Shown: positions 1 through 5,867, counted from the first letter of the stretch. The stretch: DNA of 6,436 nt from JBBRFH01 sp038224615 (GCA_038224615.1 JBBRFH010000205.1:1-6436); one strand, 5' to 3'. The notes: generated by a model not told the origin, from the letters alone. Numbers and translations are program-made.

Positions 1-439
1 AGTGCGCAAGGTGGATGACCAGTACATGATCGGCGAATCACTGATGGCCGCGCCGATGGTGGCGGGGCAGGCAGAACGCACGGTCGTCCTACCCGCGGGA
101 GTCTGGCAGGATTTCACGACCGGCCAACGCTACACTGGCGGCCAGACGATCAGTTACGCCTGCGGTCTCGATCGCGTCCCGCTGTTCGTCAAGGCCGACA
201 CGCTCCTGCTGTTGGCCGAGGTCGTGGCGCATGTGGGCGAGGCGATCAGAATCGTCCCACACATCTACGGCAACCCGACTGGGGGAGCCCTCCAATACGA
301 AGACGACTGCGAGACGTTTGCGTACGAGAACGGCGCGTTCGGCAAATACACGGTTGGCCTCGATGGCGCTTCCACGGCCAAGGAAGGCCGCTACCGGTCC
401 AAATGGACGGTGGGACAATCCGTCCGGGTCGGAATCTGA
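1..439 (+). CDS. Glycoside hydrolase family 31 protein, C-terminal part (5' end outside window)
   Basis: The gene enters from the left in the frame that starts at base 2 and ends at TGA 437-439, leaving about 145 residues. The opening DDQYMIGESLMAAPM, then PAGVWQDFTTGQRYTGG and LDRVPLFVKADTLL, are characteristic of the beta-sandwich that follows the catalytic barrel in GH31 enzymes (alpha-glucosidases, alpha-xylosidases). ALQYEDDCETFAYENGAFG resembles the 'YEDDG..Y.Y..G' stretch of the more distal beta domain. The catalytic aspartates would lie upstream, so substrate specificity cannot be judged. The protein ends about 50 residues after the YEDD motif, which is rather short for the distal domain, although I see no frameshift that would extend it. 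The next gene follows closely, but there is no obvious functional link to the sulfur genes downstream. The family call is firm; the exact enzyme is unknown. Confidence 0.85.
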   Translation, partial: VRKVDDQYMIGESLMAAPMVAGQAERTVVLPAGVWQDFTTGQRYTGGQTISYACGLDRVPLFVKADTLLLLAEVVAHVGEAIRIVPHIYGNPTGGALQYEDDCETFAYENGAFGKYTVGLDGASTAKEGRYRSKWTVGQSVRVGI

Positions 440-474
440 TTCTCTAGTTGCCTATCGGAAAACTTGGGAATATC

Positions 475-918
475 ATGAATGCGTTGTATTTGACCTCGAA
501 AGCGTTGGAAACGATCCGCGCCACGTCGCGGGCCGGACGTCCTCTGGAGGTTTGCGGAATCCTCGTCGGACGCGCTGACCCAGCGGGCCCGAACGTGGTG
601 CGGGTGGTCGAGGCGAGCAACGTCTGGTCGGCTGATGCCGAACGGACGCACCGCTTTCTCCTGGACCCACTGCAGCAGATGCGCGTTGAGCGGGAGGCGG
701 AGGCGGACGGATTGGCAGTCGTCGGCTTCTATCACACGCACCCGGATGCGCCTGCGGTCCCGAGCGCGTTCGATCTCGACGCGGCGTGGGCCGTCTACAG
801 TTACGTCATTGTCTCCGTCCGCATGGACGGCGCCTGCGACGTGCGATCATGGGTGCTCGAAGAGTCGCCGACGCGGCGGTTCATCGAGCAGCAGGTAATC
901 GAAGTGGCTCAGTCGTAA
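475..918 (+). CDS. JAMM/MPN-domain zinc metallopeptidase (Mec-like)
   Basis: This 147-residue protein is a single JAB/MPN domain. Counting from ATG 475, the JAMM zinc-site residues are all present: Glu25 in PLEVCGILVG, then His87 and His89 in YHTHPD, with Ser97 and Asp100 in PSAFD, giving exactly H-x-H-x10-D. Bacterial members of this family remove residues from the C-terminus of small ubiquitin-like sulfur carriers (for example Mec acting on CysO in Mycobacterium) or act on other isopeptide-like bonds. The cysteine synthase gene starts 82 bases downstream, which supports a role in sulfur transfer, but no ThiS/CysO-type carrier is encoded here, so the substrate is inferred. An in-frame TTG at 448 would add nine residues. 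I prefer ATG 475 because MNALYLTSKALETI looks like the normal family start and a GGGAA lies just upstream. There is no signal peptide, so it is probably cytoplasmic. Confidence 0.88.
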   Translation: MNALYLTSKALETIRATSRAGRPLEVCGILVGRADPAGPNVVRVVEASNVWSADAERTHRFLLDPLQQMRVEREAEADGLAVVGFYHTHPDAPAVPSAFDLDAAWAVYSYVIVSVRMDGACDVRSWVLEESPTRRFIEQQVIEVAQS

Positions 919-1000
919 ATAAATTTGCAGCCGGCCCGGCGATCCACTATCCATAAACCCCGGCACACAGGAACACATTAGCGAAACGAAGGAGACCGAC

Positions 1001-1963
1001 ATGCCTCTCAAACCACACGGCAAGATTTACAACGACATCACCGAAACCATCGGCGGCACGCCGCTGGTCAGGCTCAATCGGATCATCCCCGAAGGCGGCG
1101 CGACCGTCCTCGCCAAGCTCGAGTTTTTCAACCCGCTCGGCAGCGTGAAGGACCGCATCGGCCTGGCGATGATCGAGGCCGGCGAGAAGTCGGGCGACAT
1201 CACCAAGGACACCGTCCTGGTCGAGCCCACCTCCGGCAACACCGGCATCGCGCTGGCATTCGTCGCGGCGGCCAAGGGTTACAAGCTGATCCTGACGATG
1301 CCCGAGAGCATGTCGCTCGAGCGGCGCAAATTGCTCAAGGCGCTGGGCGCGCAGCTCGTACTGACGCCGGCGGCGGACGGAATGAAGGGCGCGATCAACA
1401 AGGCCAAGGAGATCGCCGCCGAGACGAAGAACTCGTTCATCCCGCAGCAGTTCGAGAATCCCGCCAACCCCGAGATTCATCGCAAGACGACCGCCGAGGA
1501 GATCTGGGTCGACACCAACGGCACGGCCGATTTCATCGTCTCCGGCGTCGGCACGGGCGGCACCATCACGGGTGTGGCGGAAGTGATCAAATCGCGCAAG
1601 CCGTCGTTCAAGGCGGTCGCGGTCGAGCCGGTGGCCTCGCCGGTCATCACGCAGACCCGCGCCCACCAGGAAGTGAAGCCCGGGCGTCACAAAATCCAGG
1701 GTATCGGCGCGGGTTTCGTCCCGGCTAATCTGCATCTGGACGCGATCGACGAAGTGATCCAGGTGACCGACGAAGAGGCCTTCGAGTGGGCCCGCCGTCT
1801 CCACAAGGAAGAGGGCATTTTCGCTGGCATCAGCAGCGGCGGCAACGTCGCCGCCGCCGCCAAGCTCGCGGCCCGTCCCGAGAACAAGGGCAAGATCATC
1901 GTCGCGATCCTGTGCAGCATCGGCGAACGCTATCTCAGTACGCCGCTGTTTGAACAGGAGTAA
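1001..1963 (+). CDS. cysK: Cysteine synthase (O-acetylserine sulfhydrylase), CysK type
   Basis: This 320-residue PLP enzyme of fold type II makes cysteine from O-acetylserine and sulfide in the cytoplasm. The PLP-binding lysine is Lys50 in NPLGSVKDR. The substrate loop TSGNTG is at 77-82, the phosphate-binding GTGGT at 184-188, GISSGG at 276-281, and the closing motif CSIGERYLST at 305-314, where Ser306 is the likely partner of the pyridine nitrogen. Length and order of motifs match complete CysK proteins. The start is well supported: AAGGAG at 989-994 sits six bases before ATG 1001, the best ribosome site in the window. Upstream is the JAMM peptidase. Downstream is a hairpin with a short T run, so this transcript probably ends before the toxin-antitoxin remnant. 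CysM-type use of thiocarboxylated carrier or thiosulfate cannot be excluded, but the C-terminal GERYLST form favours CysK. Confidence 0.95.
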   Translation: MPLKPHGKIYNDITETIGGTPLVRLNRIIPEGGATVLAKLEFFNPLGSVKDRIGLAMIEAGEKSGDITKDTVLVEPTSGNTGIALAFVAAAKGYKLILTMPESMSLERRKLLKALGAQLVLTPAADGMKGAINKAKEIAAETKNSFIPQQFENPANPEIHRKTTAEEIWVDTNGTADFIVSGVGTGGTITGVAEVIKSRKPSFKAVAVEPVASPVITQTRAHQEVKPGRHKIQGIGAGFVPANLHLDAIDEVIQVTDEEAFEWARRLHKEEGIFAGISSGGNVAAAAKLAARPENKGKIIVAILCSIGERYLSTPLFEQE

Positions 1964-2002
1964 TGCGGGCCTTTGCCATACAAACAGCGTGAGCGAACCT
2001 GA

Positions 2003-2030
2003 CGGCGGCCCACGGGTCGCCGCCGGTTTT
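2003..2030 (+). terminator. Possible rho-independent terminator after cysK
   Basis: CGGCGGC at 2003-2009 pairs perfectly with GCCGCCG at 2019-2025 around a nine-base loop, and GTTTT follows at 2026-2030. It lies 40 bases after the cysK stop and before the next gene. The T run is short (four) and then broken by CCG, so termination efficiency is uncertain. A competing pairing of GACGG 2001-2005 with CCGTC 2031-2035 also exists. Confidence 0.5.
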
Positions 2031-2083
2031 CCGTCGGGTAAAAACTGCTTCGCGGCCGGTCATTGCTCTGCTAAACTCCATCT

Positions 2084-2341
2084 GTGGCAACACTCGTCCT
2101 GACCGACATCCCCGATGACGTCATTCGCGAGCTCGAATCGAGCGCGCTAGCACGCAATATCCCACTTGAGCGCGTGGCCATGGAACGATTGGCCACACGA
2201 AGACTTCGTATCGAACCAAGGGTCAGAACCCCAGACGAAGTTGAAGAATTGGACCGCAGCGCGGCGGCTCTGCGCGCTAAGTGCGTCGGCGAAACCAGTG
2301 ACGAACTGATCCGTCAGGCGCGTGATGAGTGGCAGCAATGA
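2084..2341 (+). CDS. VapB/FitA-like ribbon-helix-helix antitoxin
   Basis: This 85-residue protein begins LVLTDIPDDVIRELESSALARNIPLERVAMERL, a short strand followed by two helices as in ribbon-helix-helix antitoxins of the FitA/VapB kind. The acidic C-terminal part, ending SDELIRQARDEWQQ, resembles the toxin-binding tail of these proteins. Such antitoxins dimerise, bind their own promoter and neutralise the PIN ribonuclease encoded next to them. The start is GTG 2084, with no Shine-Dalgarno sequence before it. A TAAACT at 2072-2077 would place transcription initiation close to the GTG, so the message may be leaderless. Its stop overlaps the toxin start in an ATGA (2338-2341), the usual translational coupling. 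The reading frame looks intact although the toxin is broken. The family is clear from sequence and context; the exact VapB subgroup is not. Confidence 0.8.
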   Translation: MATLVLTDIPDDVIRELESSALARNIPLERVAMERLATRRLRIEPRVRTPDEVEELDRSAAALRAKCVGETSDELIRQARDEWQQ

Positions 2342-2743
2342 TCGTTGCCGACGTTAACCTCGTCACCTATCTGCTCGTTCCCGGTCCTCACACCGCCGCC
2401 GCCAGGTCGGTACAGTTTCGTGACAGCGACTGGATCGCCCCGGGTGTATGGCTTTACGAGTTCGTCAACGTGATGGCCAGCCATGTGCGAACGAAGCAGT
2501 TCGATACCGACCACGCGATGAAACTCATCGCGGATGCCAAATCGCGGATTCAAAGCATCGATACGCAGGCGTCGTGACCGGAGGTGATTCGACTGGCGGC
2601 CACCGCATCTCATGCGACTTTCGATTGTGAATTTGTGGTGCTGGCGAGGGTGCAGATGGTACGCGTTGTCACGGCCGACAAGAAGATGCTTGCACGGCCC
2701 TGACGTCGCCGTTGGCATTGAAGATTTTGCCGCGGGTCGATAA
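2338..2743 (+). pseudogene. VapC-like PIN-domain ribonuclease toxin, disrupted by a stop and a frameshift
   Basis: From ATG 2338 the frame encodes MIVADVN... and VWLYEFVNV, with the PIN acidic residues Asp5 and Glu41, and then hits TGA at 2575-2577 after 79 residues. The same frame continues as PEVIRLAATASHATFDCEFVVLARVQ... and VVTADKKMLARP, which supplies the missing half of a VapC protein, including the other two acidic positions (codons 96 and 114). It stops again at TGA 2701. Moving to the next frame near 2698-2701 gives PDVAVGIEDFAAGR and TAA 2741-2743, which looks like the normal VapC ending. The gene therefore carries one nonsense codon and one apparent single-base insertion in the CCC run. 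A functional toxin would be about 135 residues. The 79-residue product lacks half of the active site and should be inactive. Read or assembly errors could also produce this, although two independent errors in one gene would be needed. Confidence 0.85.
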
Positions 2744-2755
2744 GACTGGACGGCC

Positions 2756-3433
2756 TTGGCAACACCGCTGACCAACACGGAGACGAACATCACCTGGCAC
2801 GAGGGTGCCGTCACGCGTGAACAGCGCCAGCAGGTCCTGAAGCAAAAAGGCGTCGTCCTGTGGATGACCGGCCTGAGCGGATCGGGCAAGAGCACGATCG
2901 GTTCGATCGTCGAACAGATGCTGCTACAGCGCGGCCGGGTGACGTATCGGCTCGATGGCGACAACATTCGCTTCGGGCTCAACAAGAGTCCGAAAGAGCT
3001 GCAGGAAAAATCCGGATACACCGAGGCCGCTTCCAAACGTTTTGGCGTGGCGTTCAGTCCCGACGACCGCATGGAAAACATCCGCCGCATAAGCGAAGTC
3101 GCGAAACTGTTTGCCGACGCGGGCGTAATCGCGATCACAAGTTTCATCAGCCCGTACCGGCGTGATCGCGATTTGATTCGCACGACCTGCAAACGCGGCG
3201 AGTTCGTCGAGGTCTATGTCAAGGTGAGTCTTGATCAGGCCGAAAAACGCGACCCGAAAGGGCTGTACAAGAAGGCGCGTGCCGGCGAGATCAAGGGTTT
3301 CACCGGGATCGACGACCCGTACGAAGCGCCGGAGAATGCCGAAGTGGTTGTCGATACCGAATCGCAGTCGCCTGAGTCTGCGGCCAAGCAGATCGTGGCG
3401 TACCTGGAGCAGAAGGGCTACCTGACCGCATGA
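2756..3433 (+). CDS. cysC: Adenylylsulfate (APS) kinase
   Basis: This 225-residue P-loop kinase phosphorylates APS at the 3' position to give PAPS. The N-terminal NITWHEGAVTREQR is the typical CysC lead-in. Walker A is GLSGSGKST at 39-47, LDGDN is at 66-70, and FSPDDRMENIRR at 100-111. FISP at 130-133 contains the serine equivalent to the phosphorylated Ser109 of E. coli CysC. RDPKGLYKKARAGE at 165-178, the FTGID that follows, and DDPYEAPE complete the family pattern. Between GLN (74-76) and FSPDDR there are about 19 more residues than in E. coli CysC, and the usual RHGL is RFGL. TTG 2756 is the only plausible start, because a stop lies 15 bases upstream in frame; a GGA at 2748-2750 is the only hint of a ribosome site. 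The stop overlaps the next gene's ATG, so this is probably the head of a four-gene operon ending with cysH. Confidence 0.95.
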   Translation: MATPLTNTETNITWHEGAVTREQRQQVLKQKGVVLWMTGLSGSGKSTIGSIVEQMLLQRGRVTYRLDGDNIRFGLNKSPKELQEKSGYTEAASKRFGVAFSPDDRMENIRRISEVAKLFADAGVIAITSFISPYRRDRDLIRTTCKRGEFVEVYVKVSLDQAEKRDPKGLYKKARAGEIKGFTGIDDPYEAPENAEVVVDTESQSPESAAKQIVAYLEQKGYLTA

Positions 3434-3879
3434 ACTCGTCACCTGCCTCTATCGTTCGCGTCGCCAGCGGCTGCGCTGTGCTCTTGGCCGCGCTGCTGGC
3501 CGTCGGTGGTTGCGCCGGCGTCGGCACGCCCGAGGTCGTCACCGAAGCGCCAGGAAACTGGCAGGTGTACGAGAATCGCTCGGTGACCCTGCAAGGCAAC
3601 GCCGCCAATAGCCCGAGCGGGCCGTTCCTGCGGCTGAAGGACAACGCCCGGCTGAGCATCATCGGCATCCCCGGCTGGGGTATCGACTACGTCGGCCGAC
3701 CCATCGGCGTCGAGGGCACGGTCGTCAAAGGCACCGACGCCTTCGCCGACCGCTACGTCTTGAAACTTGCCAAGTACTACCGGGTGCAGACCGACCAGCA
3801 GCCGATCAGCATCACCCCGCCCGAACCAGATCCGCAAGATCTCCCGACAGGTCGCAAGAAGCCGGCGAAGAAGCCCTAG
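3430..3879 (+). CDS. Small predicted lipoprotein of unknown function
   Basis: I do not recognise a named family for this 149-residue protein. Residues 1-28 look like a lipoprotein signal: Arg10, a hydrophobic stretch AVLLAALLAVGG at about 16-27, then Cys28 in VGGC. The mature part is rich in beta-type sequence (VTLQGNA, FLRLKDNARLSIIG, GRPIGVEGTVVKG, YVLKLAKYYRV), which suggests a compact barrel such as an OB fold; that is a guess from pattern. The tail, from about residue 125, is proline-rich and ends in lysines (GRKKPAKKP). Its ATG overlaps the cysC stop (ATGA at 3430-3433), and the PHP gene follows 20 bases after its TAG, so it should be translated with the sulfur genes. Whether it has anything to do with sulfur is unknown. 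An envelope protein inside this cytoplasmic pathway operon is unexpected. Confidence 0.75.
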   Translation: MNSSPASIVRVASGCAVLLAALLAVGGCAGVGTPEVVTEAPGNWQVYENRSVTLQGNAANSPSGPFLRLKDNARLSIIGIPGWGIDYVGRPIGVEGTVVKGTDAFADRYVLKLAKYYRVQTDQQPISITPPEPDPQDLPTGRKKPAKKP

Positions 3880-3899
3880 CGTCCCGCGCGAACCGCCGT

Positions 3900-4748
3900 A
3901 TGTCGTACGTCGATCTCCACTGCCACTCCACCGCGTCCGACGGCACGCTCGCGCCGGCGGACGTCGTGCGACTCGCAAACGATGCCGGGCTCGTCGGGCT
4001 GTCGCTGACCGATCACGACACCATCGGCGGCATCGCCGAGGCGGCGGCGGAAGCGAAGAAACTCGGGGTGCGTTTTCTTGCGGGAATCGAGATCAGCGCC
4101 GAGTATCCACGCCCCGGCACGATGCACCTGCTCGGTTACGGCGTCGACACGAAAAATCCGGCCCTTGGCGATCTCACGCGCCGCCTTATCGCCGGGCGCG
4201 GCGACCGAAACGTCCGCATCATCGAGCGACTGAATCAACTCGGCGTAGCGATCACGCTTGCGGAAGTCGAAGCGCTTGCCGGGGGAACGATCGGCCGGCC
4301 GCACTTCGCGGAGGTCCTGGTCCGCAAAGGGTACGTCAGTTCCCGCCAGCGCGCGTTCGATGAGTATCTCGGGCAAGGCGGCAAGGCGTACGAGGACAAA
4401 GAGACCATCACTCCCAAGCGGGCGATCGAGATGATCAAGGCGGCGGGGGGCGTCGCCGTGCTCGCACACCCAATCCAACTTCGCGCCGACAATGATTCCC
4501 GGCTGGAAACCGAGCTGAAAAACCTCGTCGACTTCGGCCTGGACGGCATCGAAGTGCTTCACTCCGATCATAACGACCGTACGATCGAGTATTTAGCCGC
4601 GTTGGCGGCGCGCTGGAACCTTCTTTCCACCGGCGGCAGCGACTTCCACGGCGGGAACAAGCCGCACATCCGGTTCGGTTTTGCCGCAACCCGTAGAATT
4701 CCTGTAGAGTTCATGGATAAGATCGAAGCGCGACTCGCTCTTGGATGA
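3900..4748 (+). CDS. PHP-domain phosphoesterase, probable 3',5'-nucleotide (pAp) phosphatase / RNase AM family
   Basis: This 282-residue protein is a full PHP domain of the YciV/TrpH type. Likely metal ligands are all present: His7, His9 and Asp14 in DLHCHSTASDGT; His39 in LTDHDT; Glu64 in GIEIS; His76 in MHLLGYG; His190 in LAHP; and Asp248 with His250 in GGSDFHG. GRPHFAEVLV at 132-141 lies in the insert typical of this subgroup. Characterised relatives remove the 3'-phosphate from 3',5'-bisphosphonucleotides such as pAp, or trim short RNA from the 5' end. Here the gene lies between cysC and cysH, whose combined action on PAPS releases pAp, so pAp recycling (the job of CysQ elsewhere) is the most economical role. 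That role is inference from context. ATG 3900 has no strong ribosome site; the 20-base gap from the lipoprotein gene suggests coupling. Confidence 0.88.
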   Translation: MSYVDLHCHSTASDGTLAPADVVRLANDAGLVGLSLTDHDTIGGIAEAAAEAKKLGVRFLAGIEISAEYPRPGTMHLLGYGVDTKNPALGDLTRRLIAGRGDRNVRIIERLNQLGVAITLAEVEALAGGTIGRPHFAEVLVRKGYVSSRQRAFDEYLGQGGKAYEDKETITPKRAIEMIKAAGGVAVLAHPIQLRADNDSRLETELKNLVDFGLDGIEVLHSDHNDRTIEYLAALAARWNLLSTGGSDFHGGNKPHIRFGFAATRRIPVEFMDKIEARLALG

Positions 4749-4775
4749 AACAGCCGTTCGCAAACTACCGACCCC

Positions 4776-5519
4776 ATGATAACCGCCACGACCACCGACC
4801 TCGATCTCCCTGAGATCAACACGCTGCTGGACACGCGCACGCCCCCAGAAATTGTGGCATGGGCGGCGGCGGAGTTTGGCGACGGGCTGATCATGAGCAG
4901 CAGCTTCGGTGCCGAGTCCGCCGTCATGCTGCACATGGCCGTGCAGGTGATGCCGCGGATCCGCATTGTCATGGTCGACACGGGCTATCTCTTCCCCGAA
5001 ACGCACGCGTTCATGGAGCAGCTGCGGAAGCGTTTCGATCTGAACGTCTGGATTTACCGCACCCGCAACGACCCGGTGAAATATCTCCACGACGTCGGCG
5101 AAGAGCAGTATGACTGGCGGAACAATGTCGAACCGTGCTGCGCCGCCAACAAAAATGAGCCATTCGACCGCGCGATGAAGGAATTGCAGCCCGGCGCCTG
5201 GCTGCGCGGGATCCGCCGCGATCAGGCCGACACGCGCCAGAGCCGGCAGATTGTCGAGTGGAGCAAGCGGAACAACTGCTGCGCCGTCAGTCCGTTGCTT
5301 CCATGGAGCAATCGCGAAATCGGACTGTACATGAAGCAGCACCAGCTCCCGTACCACCCGTTGGTCGAGAAGGGGTATCTGTCGATCGGCTGCAACCCGT
5401 TGAGCTGCACGCGTCCCGTTCTGCCCGGCGAAGACCCGCGCGCCGGTCGGTGGGCGGGCCAGGAAAAAACCGAATGCGGCCTGCACGTCGACAGCTCCCT
5501 GGATTCCGCGAAGCTGTAA
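4776..5519 (+). CDS. cysH: Assimilatory APS/PAPS reductase with iron-sulfur-type cysteines
   Basis: This 247-residue enzyme reduces APS and/or PAPS to sulfite, with thioredoxin as the usual electron donor. SSSFGAESAVML at 41-52 is the nucleotide-binding loop, followed by VDTGYLFPETH at 67-77. LRGIRRDQADTR at 143-154 and LLPWSNREI at 174-182 are typical of the family. The catalytic cysteine is Cys234 in KTECGLH. Cys121-Cys122 in VEPCCAANK and a second pair, Cys206 and Cys211, mark the 4Fe-4S type that can use APS. The second pair is spaced CNPLSC (CX4C), whereas the family norm I know is CX2C. Because cysC is in the same operon, dual APS/PAPS use, as described for the Bacillus subtilis enzyme, is possible. 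ATG 4776 lies 27 bases after the PHP stop, with little Shine-Dalgarno signal. It is the last gene of the operon. Confidence 0.93.
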   Translation: MITATTTDLDLPEINTLLDTRTPPEIVAWAAAEFGDGLIMSSSFGAESAVMLHMAVQVMPRIRIVMVDTGYLFPETHAFMEQLRKRFDLNVWIYRTRNDPVKYLHDVGEEQYDWRNNVEPCCAANKNEPFDRAMKELQPGAWLRGIRRDQADTRQSRQIVEWSKRNNCCAVSPLLPWSNREIGLYMKQHQLPYHPLVEKGYLSIGCNPLSCTRPVLPGEDPRAGRWAGQEKTECGLHVDSSLDSAKL

Positions 5520-5688
5520 CTGCGTCCACGCTGGCACATCGCGCCGGCTCGGGGCCTCACGCACCTTCGCACGGTAAATGAGGCTCGGCATTGAGCCGCT
5601 GCGTGTCCCGGAGGGGCCTTGGAGCAGTCCTAATCGCGCTGTGTCGCACCGCTTATTTTGTTCCCGTTATTCGGGTCGAGCCGTGGAA

Positions 5689-5716
5689 TTGACTTTGCAC
5701 CCCGCGGATTTACAAT
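5689..5716 (+). promoter_or_regulatory. Near-consensus sigma-70 promoter for tRNA-Thr and tuf
   Basis: TTGACT at 5689-5694 and TACAAT at 5711-5716 each differ from the -35/-10 consensus by one base and are separated by 16 bases. Transcription should start near 5723, about 70 bases before the tRNA. A strong promoter is what a tRNA-tuf unit would need. No other promoter as good is visible in the window. Confidence 0.78.
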
Positions 5717-5726
5717 GCTCCGCCCT

Positions 5727-5752
5727 AACGCTTTCGGTTTAGCCGGAGCGTT
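5727..5752 (+). other. Leader hairpin just after the predicted start site
   Basis: AACGCT at 5727-5732 pairs with AGCGTT at 5747-5752. CGG 5735-5737 pairs with CCG 5743-5745 inside it, leaving a TTTAG loop and a small internal bulge. It sits within a few bases of the predicted transcript 5' end. It may protect the leader or simply be excised with the 5' part of the tRNA precursor. It has no T run, so it does not look like a terminator. Confidence 0.5.
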
Positions 5753-5763
5753 GGTTGTGTTTA

Positions 5764-5789
5764 TGCGAGTTGTGCATTGAGCGCTCGCA
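5764..5789 (+). other. Hairpin immediately 5' of tRNA-Thr
   Basis: TGCGAG at 5764-5769 is the exact reverse complement of CTCGCA at 5784-5789, with a 14-base loop. The stem ends one base before the mature tRNA starts at 5791, so it would abut the RNase P cleavage site in the precursor. Its role is unknown; the pairing itself is visible directly. Confidence 0.4.
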
Positions 5790-5790
5790 C

Positions 5791-5862
5791 GCTGGTGTAG
5801 CTCAGTGGCAGAGCGCGTCCTTGGTAAGGACGAGGTCGAGAGTTCAATCCTCTCCACCAGCT
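5791..5862 (+). tRNA. tRNA-Thr (anticodon GGU)
   Basis: A complete cloverleaf can be drawn. The acceptor stem is GCTGGTG 5791-5797 with CACCAGC 5855-5861. The D stem is GCTC 5800-5803 with GAGC 5811-5814. The anticodon stem is CGTCC 5816-5820 with GGACG 5828-5832. The T stem is GAGAG 5838-5842 with CTCTC 5850-5854 around TTCAATC. The anticodon loop TTGGTAA puts GGT at 5823-5825, reading ACC and ACU (threonine). The discriminator is T5862, and CCA is not encoded, so it must be added after processing. The position ahead of tuf matches the well-known threonine tRNA-tuf linkage of other bacteria, and both probably share the promoter at 5689-5716. Confidence 0.97.
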
Positions 5863-5867
5863 TGGTA

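Noticed and set aside
448..474. TTG 448 as the start of the JAMM peptidase
   Set aside because: It would add nine residues unlike the family N-terminus and has no ribosome site; ATG 475 fits better.
925..953. TTGCAG-17-TATCCA as a promoter for cysK
   Set aside because: Only about half of each hexamer matches consensus. The spacing is good, but such matches occur by chance and the gene could be read from upstream.
947..1804. 285-codon open frame on the minus strand opposite cysK
   Set aside because: It lies entirely antisense to a strongly conserved cysteine synthase, is dominated by Arg/Asp/Leu/Gly as GC-rich antisense frames are, and has no recognisable motif.
2575..2577. TGA in the toxin as selenocysteine or programmed readthrough
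   Set aside because: A second lesion (frameshift near 2700) follows in the same gene, the site is not a catalytic cysteine position in PIN proteins, and I see no selenocysteine-type hairpin after it. Pseudogene decay is simpler.
2338..2743. Active toxin-antitoxin defence or new multi-gene system around the VapBC pair
   Set aside because: The toxin is broken and there are no recombinase, repeat or effector genes nearby; the rest is housekeeping sulfur metabolism and translation.
2314..3192. 292-codon open frame on the minus strand across the toxin remnant and cysC
   Set aside because: It spans a pseudogene and the Walker A region of cysC in antisense, with no domain signature.
4593..5591. 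332-codon open frame on the minus strand opposite cysH
   Set aside because: Same reason: antisense to a clear cysH and the end of the PHP gene, shadow-like composition, no family motif.
5582..5597. GGCTC/GAGCC hairpin as a terminator for the cysH operon
   Set aside because: The stem is only 5 bp and no T run follows; the next bases are GC-rich.
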